Positions 15,206 to 23,612 of a DNA stretch of 64,000 bases are shown here, in pieces. Numbering within the stretch: the first letter of the stretch is position 1; every line of letters begins with the position of its first letter. The DNA is from Oceanicaulis sp. (GTDB lineage: Bacteria > Pseudomonadota > Alphaproteobacteria > Caulobacterales > Maricaulaceae): assembly GCA_040112665.1 (NCBI GenBank), contig CP157796.1, positions 1,056,813 to 1,120,812 of the forward strand, read 5' to 3'. The notes beneath the pieces were generated by a model that searched no databases, had not been told where the DNA came from, and was given only the letters and a program-made list of their open reading frames with translations. Made by a program: the position numbers and the translations under genes.

Positions 15206-17785
15206 ATGAAAGCCTTTCCCGACAGCTACGACGTGAAAGCCTCCGAGGAGGCGCTCAAGGCCCGCTGGGCGGACGAAAAGGCGTTCCAGTGGGACCCCGA
15301 AGCGCCGGCGGACACCGACTACGTCATCGACACCCCGCCGCCGACCGTCTCGGGCGCGCTGCATATCGGGCACGTGTATTCCTACACCCAGGCCGACATC
15401 ACCGCCCGCTACATGCGGATGAGCGGGCGCAACGTGCTCTACCCGATCGGCTGGGACGACAACGGCCTGCCGACCGAGCGCCTGGTGGAGAAAGTGAAGA
15501 AAGTGCGCGGCGGGACGATGGCGCGCGAGGAGTTCGTCGCCCTCTGCAAGGAGGTCATCCCCGAGTACGAGCAGCAGTTCCGCGATCTGTTCTCGCGGCT
15601 CGCGCTCAGCGTGGACTGGTCGCGCCAGTACCAGACGATCTCCGACGAGAGCCAGGCGGTCAGCCAGATGAGCTTTCTGGATCTCTACCACAAGGGCCTT
15701 CTCGAGCGCCGGCTCGAACCCTCCCTCTGGGACCCCGCCGACCGGACCGCTCTGGCCCAGGCCGAGGTCGAGGAGATCGAGCGCGAAGGCAAGCTCAACC
15801 AGATCCCGTTCGAGATCGAGGGCGGCGGCGAGGCGGCCGTGATCGCGACCACCCGCCCCGAGCTGATCGGCGGCTGCGGCGCGCTGATGATCCATCCCGA
15901 CCATCCCCGGGCGAAGGAGCTCGTGGGCAAGCGTGCGATCAGCCCGCTTTACCGCGTGCCGGTCCCGATCATCGCCGACGATGCGGTGGACCCCGAAAAG
16001 GGCACCGGGATCGTGATGTGCTGCACCTTCGGCGACATCCAGGACATCAACTGGTGGCGCGCGCACAAGCTGCCGCTGCGCGTGGTCATCGACCGCGCCG
16101 GCAAGATGGAGCCCGAGCTGGGGATCGGGTCTGAGGACTGGCCGAGCCTCGACCTCGACGGGGCGCGCGCGATCATCGCCGAGCTGGCGGGCCTGAAGGC
16201 GGAGAAGGCCAAGGCGCGAATCCTTGAGATTCTCGACGAAAAGGGTCTGCTGCTCGGTCAGCAGACCACCCATCAGGTGGTGCCGGTGGCCGAACGCTCC
16301 GGCGCGCCGCTGGAGATCATCGTCACCCCGCAATGGTTCATCCGCACGCTGGAATTCAAGGCGCAGATCCTTGAAAAGGCGAACGAGATCACCTGGCGGC
16401 CGGCCTATATGAAACAGCGGCTGGAAAGCTGGGTGGACGGTCTGAAATGGGACTGGCTGATCTCCCGCCAGCGCCATTTCGGCGTGCCGATCCCGGTCTG
16501 GTACTCCAAACGCCCCGGCGAGGAAGGCAAGCTCATCGTACCGGGCAAGGACGAGCTGCCCGTCGATCCCACCACCGATCTGCCGAAGGGCTACGAGGCC
16601 CATGAGGTGGAGGGCGAGCGCGACGTGATGGACACCTGGGCGACCAGCTCGGTCAGCCCGCAGCTCAATACCCGCTCGATCAACGAGGACTATGCGCTCG
16701 ATATCGAGGCGCATCGGCGGCAATTCCCGATGGCGCTGCGCCCGCAGGCGCACGAGATCATCCGGACCTGGGCCTTCTATACGATCGTCAAGGCGCTGCA
16801 CCACGAGAACAAAGTCCCGTGGACGAACATCGCCATCTCGGGCTGGTGCCTGGCCGGGGACGGCTCGAAGATGAGCAAGTCCAAGGGCAACGTGGTCGAC
16901 CCGATCAAGCTGCTGGACCAGTACGGCGTGGACGCGGTGCGCTTCTGGACCGGCACTTCGCGCCTGGGTCAGGACACCGCGCTCAGCGAGAACACGCTCA
17001 AACAGGGCAAGCGGGTCGTCAACAAGCTCTGGAACGCCTCGAAACTCGCCCATATGGCGCTGAAGGCGGCCGAGGATCATGGCGCGCTCGACCCCACGAC
17101 GCCCGCCGGAGACATCAAGCGCGGCGCGATCTCCCATCCGCTCGACAAGTGGCTGCTCGGCCGTCTCGCCGAGGCGGTGAAGACCGCCACCGAGAGCTTT
17201 GAAAACTACGAGTACGCGGCCGCTCAGAGGGCGATCGAGGACTTCTTCTGGCGCACCTATTGCGACAACTATCTTGAGATCGTGAAGCGCCGCACGCGCT
17301 TCGAGCGCGCACCCACGGCGGAGGAGAAGTCCGCCGTCCTGACCCTGTGGCACGCGACCGACACGATCATCCGGCTTTACGCGCCCTTCTGTCCTTACGT
17401 GACCGACGCGCTCTACGACGTGCTGCACGGCGACCGCGCCGGCAGCCCGGCGACCGTGCATGCGCGCGGGCAATGGCCCAAGGCGTCTGATCAGGCCGAG
17501 CCGGGGCTCGATCGCGAGCTCGGCGAAACCTTCGTCCAGATCCTGGCCGCGGCCCGCAAGGTGAAGTCCGAAGCCCAGGTCTCCATGAAGGTCCCCGCCT
17601 CCATGCTTACCGTCGTCGGCGAAGCTTCGCTGGACGCGCTGATCGGGGAAACCGTGACCGATCTGCTCGCCGTCACGAACGCCGAAGCGGCCCAGGCCGG
17701 CGACGCGCCCGACGGCGCGCGGTCCGCGCAGAGCCCTGACGAACGCTTCACGGTGGCGCTCACGCTCGCTCCGGCCGAGGGCTAG
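15206..17785 (+). CDS. valS: Valyl-tRNA synthetase, archaeal/Rickettsia type
   Basis: Class I synthetase that charges tRNA-Val. The 859-residue product has the HIGH motif as HIGH in SGALHIGHVYSYTQADITAR, an editing (CP1) domain with ATTRPELIGGCGAL, and KMSKSKGNVVDP as the KMSKS loop. The text around the HIGH motif (YPIGWDDNGLPTER) and DVMDTWATSSVSPQ are those of archaeal-type ValRS, known among bacteria mainly from Rickettsiales, rather than the usual bacterial form (PPPNVTGSLHMGHA, GTDHAGIATQ). It also lacks a long C-terminal coiled coil. It should be the essential valS, but a second copy elsewhere cannot be excluded. ATG start with GCGCG upstream; a PepSY gene follows seven bases later. Confidence 0.96.
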   Translation: MKAFPDSYDVKASEEALKARWADEKAFQWDPEAPADTDYVIDTPPPTVSGALHIGHVYSYTQADITARYMRMSGRNVLYPIGWDDNGLPTERLVEKVKKVRGGTMAREEFVALCKEVIPEYEQQFRDLFSRLALSVDWSRQYQTISDESQAVSQMSFLDLYHKGLLERRLEPSLWDPADRTALAQAEVEEIEREGKLNQIPFEIEGGGEAAVIATTRPELIGGCGALMIHPDHPRAKELVGKRAISPLYRVPVPIIADDAVDPEKGTGIVMCCTFGDIQDINWWRAHKLPLRVVIDRAGKMEPELGIGSEDWPSLDLDGARAIIAELAGLKAEKAKARILEILDEKGLLLGQQTTHQVVPVAERSGAPLEIIVTPQWFIRTLEFKAQILEKANEITWRPAYMKQRLESWVDGLKWDWLISRQRHFGVPIPVWYSKRPGEEGKLIVPGKDELPVDPTTDLPKGYEAHEVEGERDVMDTWATSSVSPQLNTRSINEDYALDIEAHRRQFPMALRPQAHEIIRTWAFYTIVKALHHENKVPWTNIAISGWCLAGDGSKMSKSKGNVVDPIKLLDQYGVDAVRFWTGTSRLGQDTALSENTLKQGKRVVNKLWNASKLAHMALKAAEDHGALDPTTPAGDIKRGAISHPLDKWLLGRLAEAVKTATESFENYEYAAAQRAIEDFFWRTYCDNYLEIVKRRTRFERAPTAEEKSAVLTLWHATDTIIRLYAPFCPYVTDALYDVLHGDRAGSPATVHARGQWPKASDQAEPGLDRELGETFVQILAAARKVKSEAQVSMKVPASMLTVVGEASLDALIGETVTDLLAVTNAEAAQAGDAPDGARSAQSPDERFTVALTLAPAEG

Positions 17786-17792
17786 CACACCG

Positions 17793-18548
17793 GTGACCCG
17801 CTGGTTCGTCCGCGTCCACAAATGGCTGGCCCTGATCGTCGGGATCCAGATCTTTTTGTGGGTGCTCGGCGGGCTGGCGATGAGCCTGATGGATCTCGAG
17901 CGCGTGCGCGCCGAGCACACGATCGCGCCTGCGCCCTCCTACGCCCTGCCGCTCTCGGACGTTCTGACGCCTGAGCGCGCTGCGGCGGTGGCCGGGCTCG
18001 CCCGGATCGACGAAGCCGCGCTGGTGCGCTGGGCGGACGGTCCGGTCTGGCGGTTTCAGGGCGAAGAGGGCGTGGTCGTCGTCGACGCGATGTCGGGCTT
18101 GCGCCTGACCCCGATCGACGCAGCCCGCGCCGCCGAGATCGCGCGGGCCGGTTACGCCGGGCAGGCGCCGGTCACCGCGGTCGAATACTTCGCCGAACCG
18201 ACGGTCGAATATCGCCGTGAGGGCGCGGCATGGCGCGTCGGCTTCGACGACGGCGAAGGCACCCGGATCTATGTCGACGCCGCCAGCGGGGCGATCACGG
18301 CGCGCCGCAACGATCTGTGGCGCGTGTTCGACGTCTTCTGGACGCTGCACATCATGGATTATGGTGAGCGGTCGAACATTAACAATCCGCTGCTTCAGGT
18401 CTTCGCCGGCGTGGCGCTGATCACCGTTCTGGCGGGGCTGGGCCTTCTGATCCAGCGCATGCAGCGCCTGGTCCGCGCCGAGCTGGCGGCGCGCCGCAGA
18501 CGGCGTAACGCGCTCGCCCGGGTCCGTCCGCAGATCAGGGACCGCTAG
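17793..18548 (+). CDS. PepSY-domain membrane protein
   Basis: A 251-residue protein with a first membrane helix at about residues 9-31 (VHKWLALIVGIQIFLWVLGG), a periplasmic region holding two PepSY-like segments (VVVDAMSGLRLTPID and GTRIYVDAASGAITARRNDLWR), and a second helix near 206-226 followed by an Arg-rich cytoplasmic tail. This is the PepSY-associated TM layout (RHKWLALxxGIQ), seen in proteins near iron uptake or peptidase-regulation genes; activity unknown. GTG start seven bases after valS, so likely in its transcript. Its end overlaps that of the convergent kinase gene by 14 bases. Confidence 0.85.
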   Translation: MTRWFVRVHKWLALIVGIQIFLWVLGGLAMSLMDLERVRAEHTIAPAPSYALPLSDVLTPERAAAVAGLARIDEAALVRWADGPVWRFQGEEGVVVVDAMSGLRLTPIDAARAAEIARAGYAGQAPVTAVEYFAEPTVEYRREGAAWRVGFDDGEGTRIYVDAASGAITARRNDLWRVFDVFWTLHIMDYGERSNINNPLLQVFAGVALITVLAGLGLLIQRMQRLVRAELAARRRRRNALARVRPQIRDR

Positions 18549-21477
18549 CGGCGGCCGGGACGGGCTCGGCTGCAGGCAGGTCGACGATGAAGCGCGCGCC
18601 GCGGCCCGGTGCGCTGTCCACCGAGATGGTCCCGCCCATGCGCTCTGCGGCCTGCTGACAGATCGCAAGGCCGATGCCCGTGCCTTCGTATTCGTCGCGC
18701 GGATGCAGGCGGGCGAACGGCTCGAACACCTTCTGGGAGAAGCGGGGATCGAAGCCGATGCCGTCGTCCTCGAACACCAGGCGCACGCGGCCGTCGGCGA
18801 CGTCGCAGGTGACGGAAACCTTCACCCCGTCCGACTTTCGGTATTTCAACGCGTTGCTGAGAAGGTTCGAGATGAGCAGCTGCAACAGGACACGGTCGCC
18901 CTTCACCGGCGGCAGAGGCGCGACATCGAGCGCCGCGCGCGCCTCCTCGATCACCGCGGCCTGTCCCGCCGCCACCTCGTCCCAGACCGCCTGAAGATCG
19001 ACCGGTTCAGGCGCCAGAGGCCGGCTCGAGGCCCGTGAATAGGCCAGAAGGTCGTCGATGAGGCGGCGCATGCGGCCCGCCGCGTCGACGAGGTAATCGA
19101 GGAACCGGTCGGCGTCCGCGTCCAGCCGGCCTTCATAGCGCCGCCGCAACAGGCTGGCGAAAGCGGAGATCTTGCGTAGCGGCTCCTGCAGATCGTGCGA
19201 GGCGACGGTGGCGAAGCGGTCGAGTTCGCGGTTGGCGCGTTCGAGCGCGGTCGCCCGGTCCTCGAGCTCGCGCCGTGCGGCGTTCAGATCGCCCACTTCG
19301 GAGAAAACCCCGTGGGCGCGGATCTTCCGGCCTTCCGCGTCGGTCTCCCAGAACGCGCTCAGGCGCGCCTCGACACGCGCGCCGGACTTGTCGACGAGCA
19401 CGACCGGCTCGTTGGTGATCGAGCCTTCGCGCCAGGACCTGCGCATGATTTCGCCTTCTGCGCGCGCGCGCTCTTCCGGCGCGATGAAGATGCTGGCGGG
19501 CTGGCCTATCAGCTCGGCTCGCGCAAATCCCATGCGTTCGATCCAGTGATCGCTGACCATGACGATCTGGCCGGCCTCATTGATCGAGCAGAGCAGCGCC
19601 GGCGTGTTCTTGTAGAACGTCTCATAGCGCTCGCGCTCTTCATCCAGCGCCTCGGCGAAGGCGTACTCGGACTCGGTATCCAGGATGATGCCGGCGGCGC
19701 GCAGGGGCCGCCCGCTGGACGTCCGGTCGACGATCCGGCCGGTCGTGCGCGCCCATCGCCAGCCGTCGGGCGACTTGAGCCGGTAGTCGAAGCGATCGAA
19801 ATCACGCCCCTCCTGAAAGTCCCTGAACGCGGCCAGCGCCTTGGGCAGATCGTCGGGATGGATCACGGCCCGCCAGTGTTCGGGGCCGGCCGCGGTCTCG
19901 CCTTCGGCGAGGCCCATCCAGCCGGCGATCTCGCCGAACACCGCCTGCCGGTTGGTGACGAGATCGATACTCCAGGCGCCGATCAGTCCCGCCGAGACCG
20001 CGTCCCTGAGCTGGCTTTCGCGCGCCGCGACCTGGCGTTCGAGCATGCGATTGGGGCCGATCTCGGTGATAAATCCCGAATAGCGCAGCGGCGCGCCGGA
20101 AGCGTCCTGTTCGCTCACCCCGCCGCGCAGGGCCAGCCAGACATGCTGGCCGCCCTCGGTCCTGACCCGGTACTCTGTCTCCGTCAGCCCGGTCTCGACG
20201 AGATCGCGCGTCGCGCGGTCCATGCTGGCGAGGTCTTCATTGGGCACCCGCGCGCGCCAGGCCTCGACCGGCGTCTTCCAGACCGGGCCGGGCAGCCCGA
20301 GCGTGTTCAGTACCTCGCCTTCGAGCCGGACCGTGCGGGTCTGCACGTCGTAGATCCAGGCGCTGACGCCCGCCGAACGCACCGCCTGGCCGGCCAGATC
20401 GTCCTCGACGCGCACGAAGCCCGATGCGCGCGCCGGTGCGCCCGGCTCGGCCGATCCCACCACGCGCAGCGTCTCCCAGTCCCCGTCGCCGCGCCGGACC
20501 CGAAAGCTTCGATCGAGCGCCGCGCCGAACGCCATGGAGAGGAAGGCGGCGGTCAGGCCCTGAAGATCGTCGGGATGCACCACACGACGGAAGGCTGCGG
20601 GTGAAAAGCCGGCTCCGGGCGGGAACCGGTCCGCCGCTTGCCCCTCGACCCAGCTCTCCCCGCTGTCGAAATCATGCATCCACGGGCTGAGGCCGCCGAG
20701 CGCTGCGGCGTGGTCGAGGCGCGCCTCGGAGACGGCCAGCGCGGCCTCGGCGGCTGCTAGATCGCTCACGTCGGACGCCGTGCCGGCGAGCCTTATCGCT
20801 CCGCCCTCCGCGTCGAAAGCGGACGGACGGCCTTCGAAACGCACGTACCGGAATTCGCCCGTCCCCGACGCTTTCAGCCGGAGCCGCAGGTCTGGCGCGT
20901 CAGCGGGCCGTTTCAGCCAGCCGTCCAGCCCTGCGCGGTCGTCGGAATGCACCGCCTCTCGCAGGGCCGCGATCTCGACAGCGCTTTCGCCATCTTCCAG
21001 CCCTAGAAGCCGCGCGAGCAGGCCCGAGACGCGGCCCCGCCCTGTTTCGAGATCGAAGCTGAACGCGCCGTCGCGCGGTTCGGCGAACGCGTCGGCGAGG
21101 CGGCGTTCGGCTTCCGCGCGGCGACGCGGGATTTCCGCGATCAGCCTGAAGGTCACCAGTCGCGCGCCGCCCGGCAGCGCGCGCACCCGGCATTCTGCGC
21201 CGGCCCGGCCGCCGTCTGCGAGCTTGAGGCCGACCGGCCAGGCCGGACCGGGCGCCCGGTCGCGCCGCCAGGGCGGTTCTGCGGCTTCTGCGGGTTCGCT
21301 CAGCACCGCCTCGATCGCCCGCCCTGTCGCCGGCTCGTCGCCGAGAAGGTCGCGAAAGCGCGCGTTCGCCGCCACCAGCCGGTGCTCGGCGTCAAGCACC
21401 GCGGCGGCGTCCTCGAGACCGTCGAAAACGGCTTCGAACAGGGCCGCCGTGGCGGAGGCGCGCGCGGTGCGGGTCAC
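18535..21477 (-). CDS. Multi-PAS sensor histidine kinase (cytoplasmic, orphan)
   Basis: A 980-residue kinase without membrane segments. Six PAS-type sensor units can be traced at about residues 9-60, 135-245, 247-370, 370-480, 485-600 and 605-730, several of the PAS_3 type (VHPDDLxG, VIHPDDLPKAL). A coiled coil leads into HisKA, with phospho-acceptor His near 761 in ASHDLQEPLRKI, and HATPase_c with NALKY, DDGIGFD and GTGIGLAIC. DLQEPLRK with a hybrid-free end is typical of phytochrome-like/PAS kinases. There is no receiver domain and no response regulator nearby, so it is an orphan. GTG start without a clear ribosome-binding site, so the exact N-terminus is uncertain. Confidence 0.93.
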   Translation of the reverse strand: MTRTARASATAALFEAVFDGLEDAAAVLDAEHRLVAANARFRDLLGDEPATGRAIEAVLSEPAEAAEPPWRRDRAPGPAWPVGLKLADGGRAGAECRVRALPGGARLVTFRLIAEIPRRRAEAERRLADAFAEPRDGAFSFDLETGRGRVSGLLARLLGLEDGESAVEIAALREAVHSDDRAGLDGWLKRPADAPDLRLRLKASGTGEFRYVRFEGRPSAFDAEGGAIRLAGTASDVSDLAAAEAALAVSEARLDHAAALGGLSPWMHDFDSGESWVEGQAADRFPPGAGFSPAAFRRVVHPDDLQGLTAAFLSMAFGAALDRSFRVRRGDGDWETLRVVGSAEPGAPARASGFVRVEDDLAGQAVRSAGVSAWIYDVQTRTVRLEGEVLNTLGLPGPVWKTPVEAWRARVPNEDLASMDRATRDLVETGLTETEYRVRTEGGQHVWLALRGGVSEQDASGAPLRYSGFITEIGPNRMLERQVAARESQLRDAVSAGLIGAWSIDLVTNRQAVFGEIAGWMGLAEGETAAGPEHWRAVIHPDDLPKALAAFRDFQEGRDFDRFDYRLKSPDGWRWARTTGRIVDRTSSGRPLRAAGIILDTESEYAFAEALDEERERYETFYKNTPALLCSINEAGQIVMVSDHWIERMGFARAELIGQPASIFIAPEERARAEGEIMRRSWREGSITNEPVVLVDKSGARVEARLSAFWETDAEGRKIRAHGVFSEVGDLNAARRELEDRATALERANRELDRFATVASHDLQEPLRKISAFASLLRRRYEGRLDADADRFLDYLVDAAGRMRRLIDDLLAYSRASSRPLAPEPVDLQAVWDEVAAGQAAVIEEARAALDVAPLPPVKGDRVLLQLLISNLLSNALKYRKSDGVKVSVTCDVADGRVRLVFEDDGIGFDPRFSQKVFEPFARLHPRDEYEGTGIGLAICQQAAERMGGTISVDSAPGRGARFIVDLPAAEPVPAAASGP

Positions 21478-21651
21478 CGGAAGCGCGCAGACGTGCGACG
21501 GTGGTCGGGGGGCGAATCAGCACTCATGGCCGCAGGATAGCCGCTCAGGGCGCCCTGCGCTCTGGTCAAGTCCGCCGAGCGAGCTATGCTGCGCGACCGA
21601 TCCGGGCCGGTCGCCCCGCGCCCGGCCTGATGGAAACGCGAGGGGCGCTTC

Positions 21652-23508
21652 TTGACGCAGTCTGCACAGCCGATCTTCGAAGTCGAAAATCTCGACGTCC
21701 GTTTCGACACGCCCGACGGCGAGGTCCACGCCGTGCGCGGCATCGACCTGCATATCCGGCCGGGCGAATGCCTCGCCGTGGTGGGCGAGTCCGGCTCGGG
21801 CAAAAGCCAGACCTTTCTCGCCGCGATGGGGCTTCTGGCCTCCAACGGCAAGGCGACCGGCTCGATCAAGTACGCCGGCAAGGAAATCCTCGGGCTGCCG
21901 CCGCGCAAGCTGAACAAGGTGCGCGGCAAGTCGATGACGATGATCTTCCAGGATCCGCTGACCTCGCTCACCCCGCACATGAAGGTCGGCGACCAGCTCA
22001 AGGAAGTGCTCGACGTCCACCTCAAGCTTCGCGGCGAAGCGGCCGAGAAGCGCTGCGTAGACTGGCTGGAACGCGTGCGCATCCCCGAAGCCAAGCGCCG
22101 TCTGGATCAGTTTCCGCACGAGCTTTCCGGCGGCATGCGTCAGCGCGTGATGATCGCGATGAGCATGCTGTGCGAGCCCGACCTGCTGATCGCGGACGAG
22201 CCGACCACGGCGCTGGACGTGACGGTGCAGGCCCAGGTGCTCGACATCATGGACGAGCTCAAGGCCGAGACCGGGGCGGCGATCGCCCTGATCACGCACG
22301 ACATGGGCGTGGTCGCGCGCATGGCCGACCGGGTGCAGGTGATGCGCTACGGCGAGTATGTCGAGACCGGCGACGTCTACGAGATATTCGACAATCCCAA
22401 GCACGAATACACCCGCATGCTGCTCGACGCGATGCCGCGGATCGACCAGCCCGACAAGCTCGCCGGCGTCGCGCCGCGCGAGGTGGACGGTGCGGACGAG
22501 CCGCTGCTGGTCGCCGACGACGTGAAGGTTCATTTCCCGGTGAAGGTCAGCGGCGGGCTGTTTCCCAAGACCAAGCCGCTGAAGGCCGTCGACGGGGTGA
22601 GCTTCGACCTCAAGCGCGGCGAAACCTTCGGGATCGTGGGTGAATCGGGCTGCGGCAAGTCCACGCTGGCCCGCGCCGTCCTGCGCCTGGTGCCCTCCAC
22701 CGGCGGCGCGGTCAGCTGGATCGGCAAGGACCTTCTGTCGCTGGGCTCGCGCCAGATGCGGCGCGAGCGCGAGGACCTGCAGATCGTCTTCCAGGACCCG
22801 CTCGCCTCGCTCAATCCGCGCATGACGATCGGCGCGTCGATCTCCGAGCCGATGCTCACCTACCGCAAGCAGATGAGCTCGAAAGAGCGCGAGGCGGAGG
22901 TGAAGGCGATGATGGAACGGGTCGGCCTCGACCCGAACATGATCAACCGCTACCCGCACGAGCTCTCGGGCGGGCAGAACCAGCGCGTGGGCATCGCCAG
23001 AGCGATGATCCTCAAGCCCAAGCTCGTCATCTGCGACGAGGCGGTGAGCGCGCTGGACGTGTCGATCCAGGCCCAGATCATCGACCTGCTGATCGGCCTG
23101 CAGAAGGATTTCGGCCTGTCCATGCTGTTCATCTCCCACGACCTTTCGGTCGTCCGGGAGATCAGCCACCGCGTGATGGTGCTGTATCTCGGCCGGGTGG
23201 TCGAACTCGCCGATCGCGACGCCATCTACGAGGATGCGCGCCACCCCTACACCAAGGCGCTGATCAGCGCGGTGCCGATCCCCGATCCGAAGATCGAGAA
23301 GACCCGCGAGCGTCTCAAGCTCGCCGGCGATCTTCCCAGCCCGCTCGACAGCCGGGCGCAGCTACGGTTCATGAAGTCCAAGCTGATCGACGATCCCGAA
23401 GCCGAGCAGTACCGGCCGAAACTGATCGAGGTCGCGCCCGGCCACTGGGTCGCCGAACACGATCCGGTCGAGACCGTGCTCGAACAGGATGCGCCCGAAC
23501 CGGCCTGA
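21652..23508 (+). CDS. ABC transporter with two fused ATP-binding domains (oligopeptide/YejF type)
   Basis: A 618-residue double ATPase of the DppD-DppF/YejF/GsiA kind, energising uptake of peptides or peptide-like compounds at the inner membrane. Domain 1 has Walker [10 protein letters not shown] (Lys 51), signature LSGGMRQR and Walker B LLIADEPT; domain 2 has GESGCGKST (Lys 336), LSGGQNQRV and [12 protein letters not shown]. Each domain ends in the oligopeptide-transporter C-terminal region ([16 protein letters not shown]). The start is TTG, with a GAGGGG ribosome-binding site about eight bases upstream. No permease or binding-protein gene lies next to it, which is unusual. A divergent kinase gene is 174 bases upstream. 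Confidence 0.95.
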   Translation: MTQSAQPIFEVENLDVRFDTPDGEVHAVRGIDLHIRPGECLAVVGESGSGKSQTFLAAMGLLASNGKATGSIKYAGKEILGLPPRKLNKVRGKSMTMIFQDPLTSLTPHMKVGDQLKEVLDVHLKLRGEAAEKRCVDWLERVRIPEAKRRLDQFPHELSGGMRQRVMIAMSMLCEPDLLIADEPTTALDVTVQAQVLDIMDELKAETGAAIALITHDMGVVARMADRVQVMRYGEYVETGDVYEIFDNPKHEYTRMLLDAMPRIDQPDKLAGVAPREVDGADEPLLVADDVKVHFPVKVSGGLFPKTKPLKAVDGVSFDLKRGETFGIVGESGCGKSTLARAVLRLVPSTGGAVSWIGKDLLSLGSRQMRREREDLQIVFQDPLASLNPRMTIGASISEPMLTYRKQMSSKEREAEVKAMMERVGLDPNMINRYPHELSGGQNQRVGIARAMILKPKLVICDEAVSALDVSIQAQIIDLLIGLQKDFGLSMLFISHDLSVVREISHRVMVLYLGRVVELADRDAIYEDARHPYTKALISAVPIPDPKIEKTRERLKLAGDLPSPLDSRAQLRFMKSKLIDDPEAEQYRPKLIEVAPGHWVAEHDPVETVLEQDAPEPA

Positions 23509-23612
23509 TGGTCCGGGCGTGACCGTTCTTTCATTTGAACCGTTCAGCGAGGCCGTTATCTTTCCTGGCGAAATTGTGGCGTGAACCGCCACGGCAAACG
23601 TCAGGGACCGCG

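Noticed and set aside
15161..17920. Long minus-strand frame opposite valS
   Set aside because: Mirror of valS codons, Asp/Gly/His-rich and without any recognisable motif.
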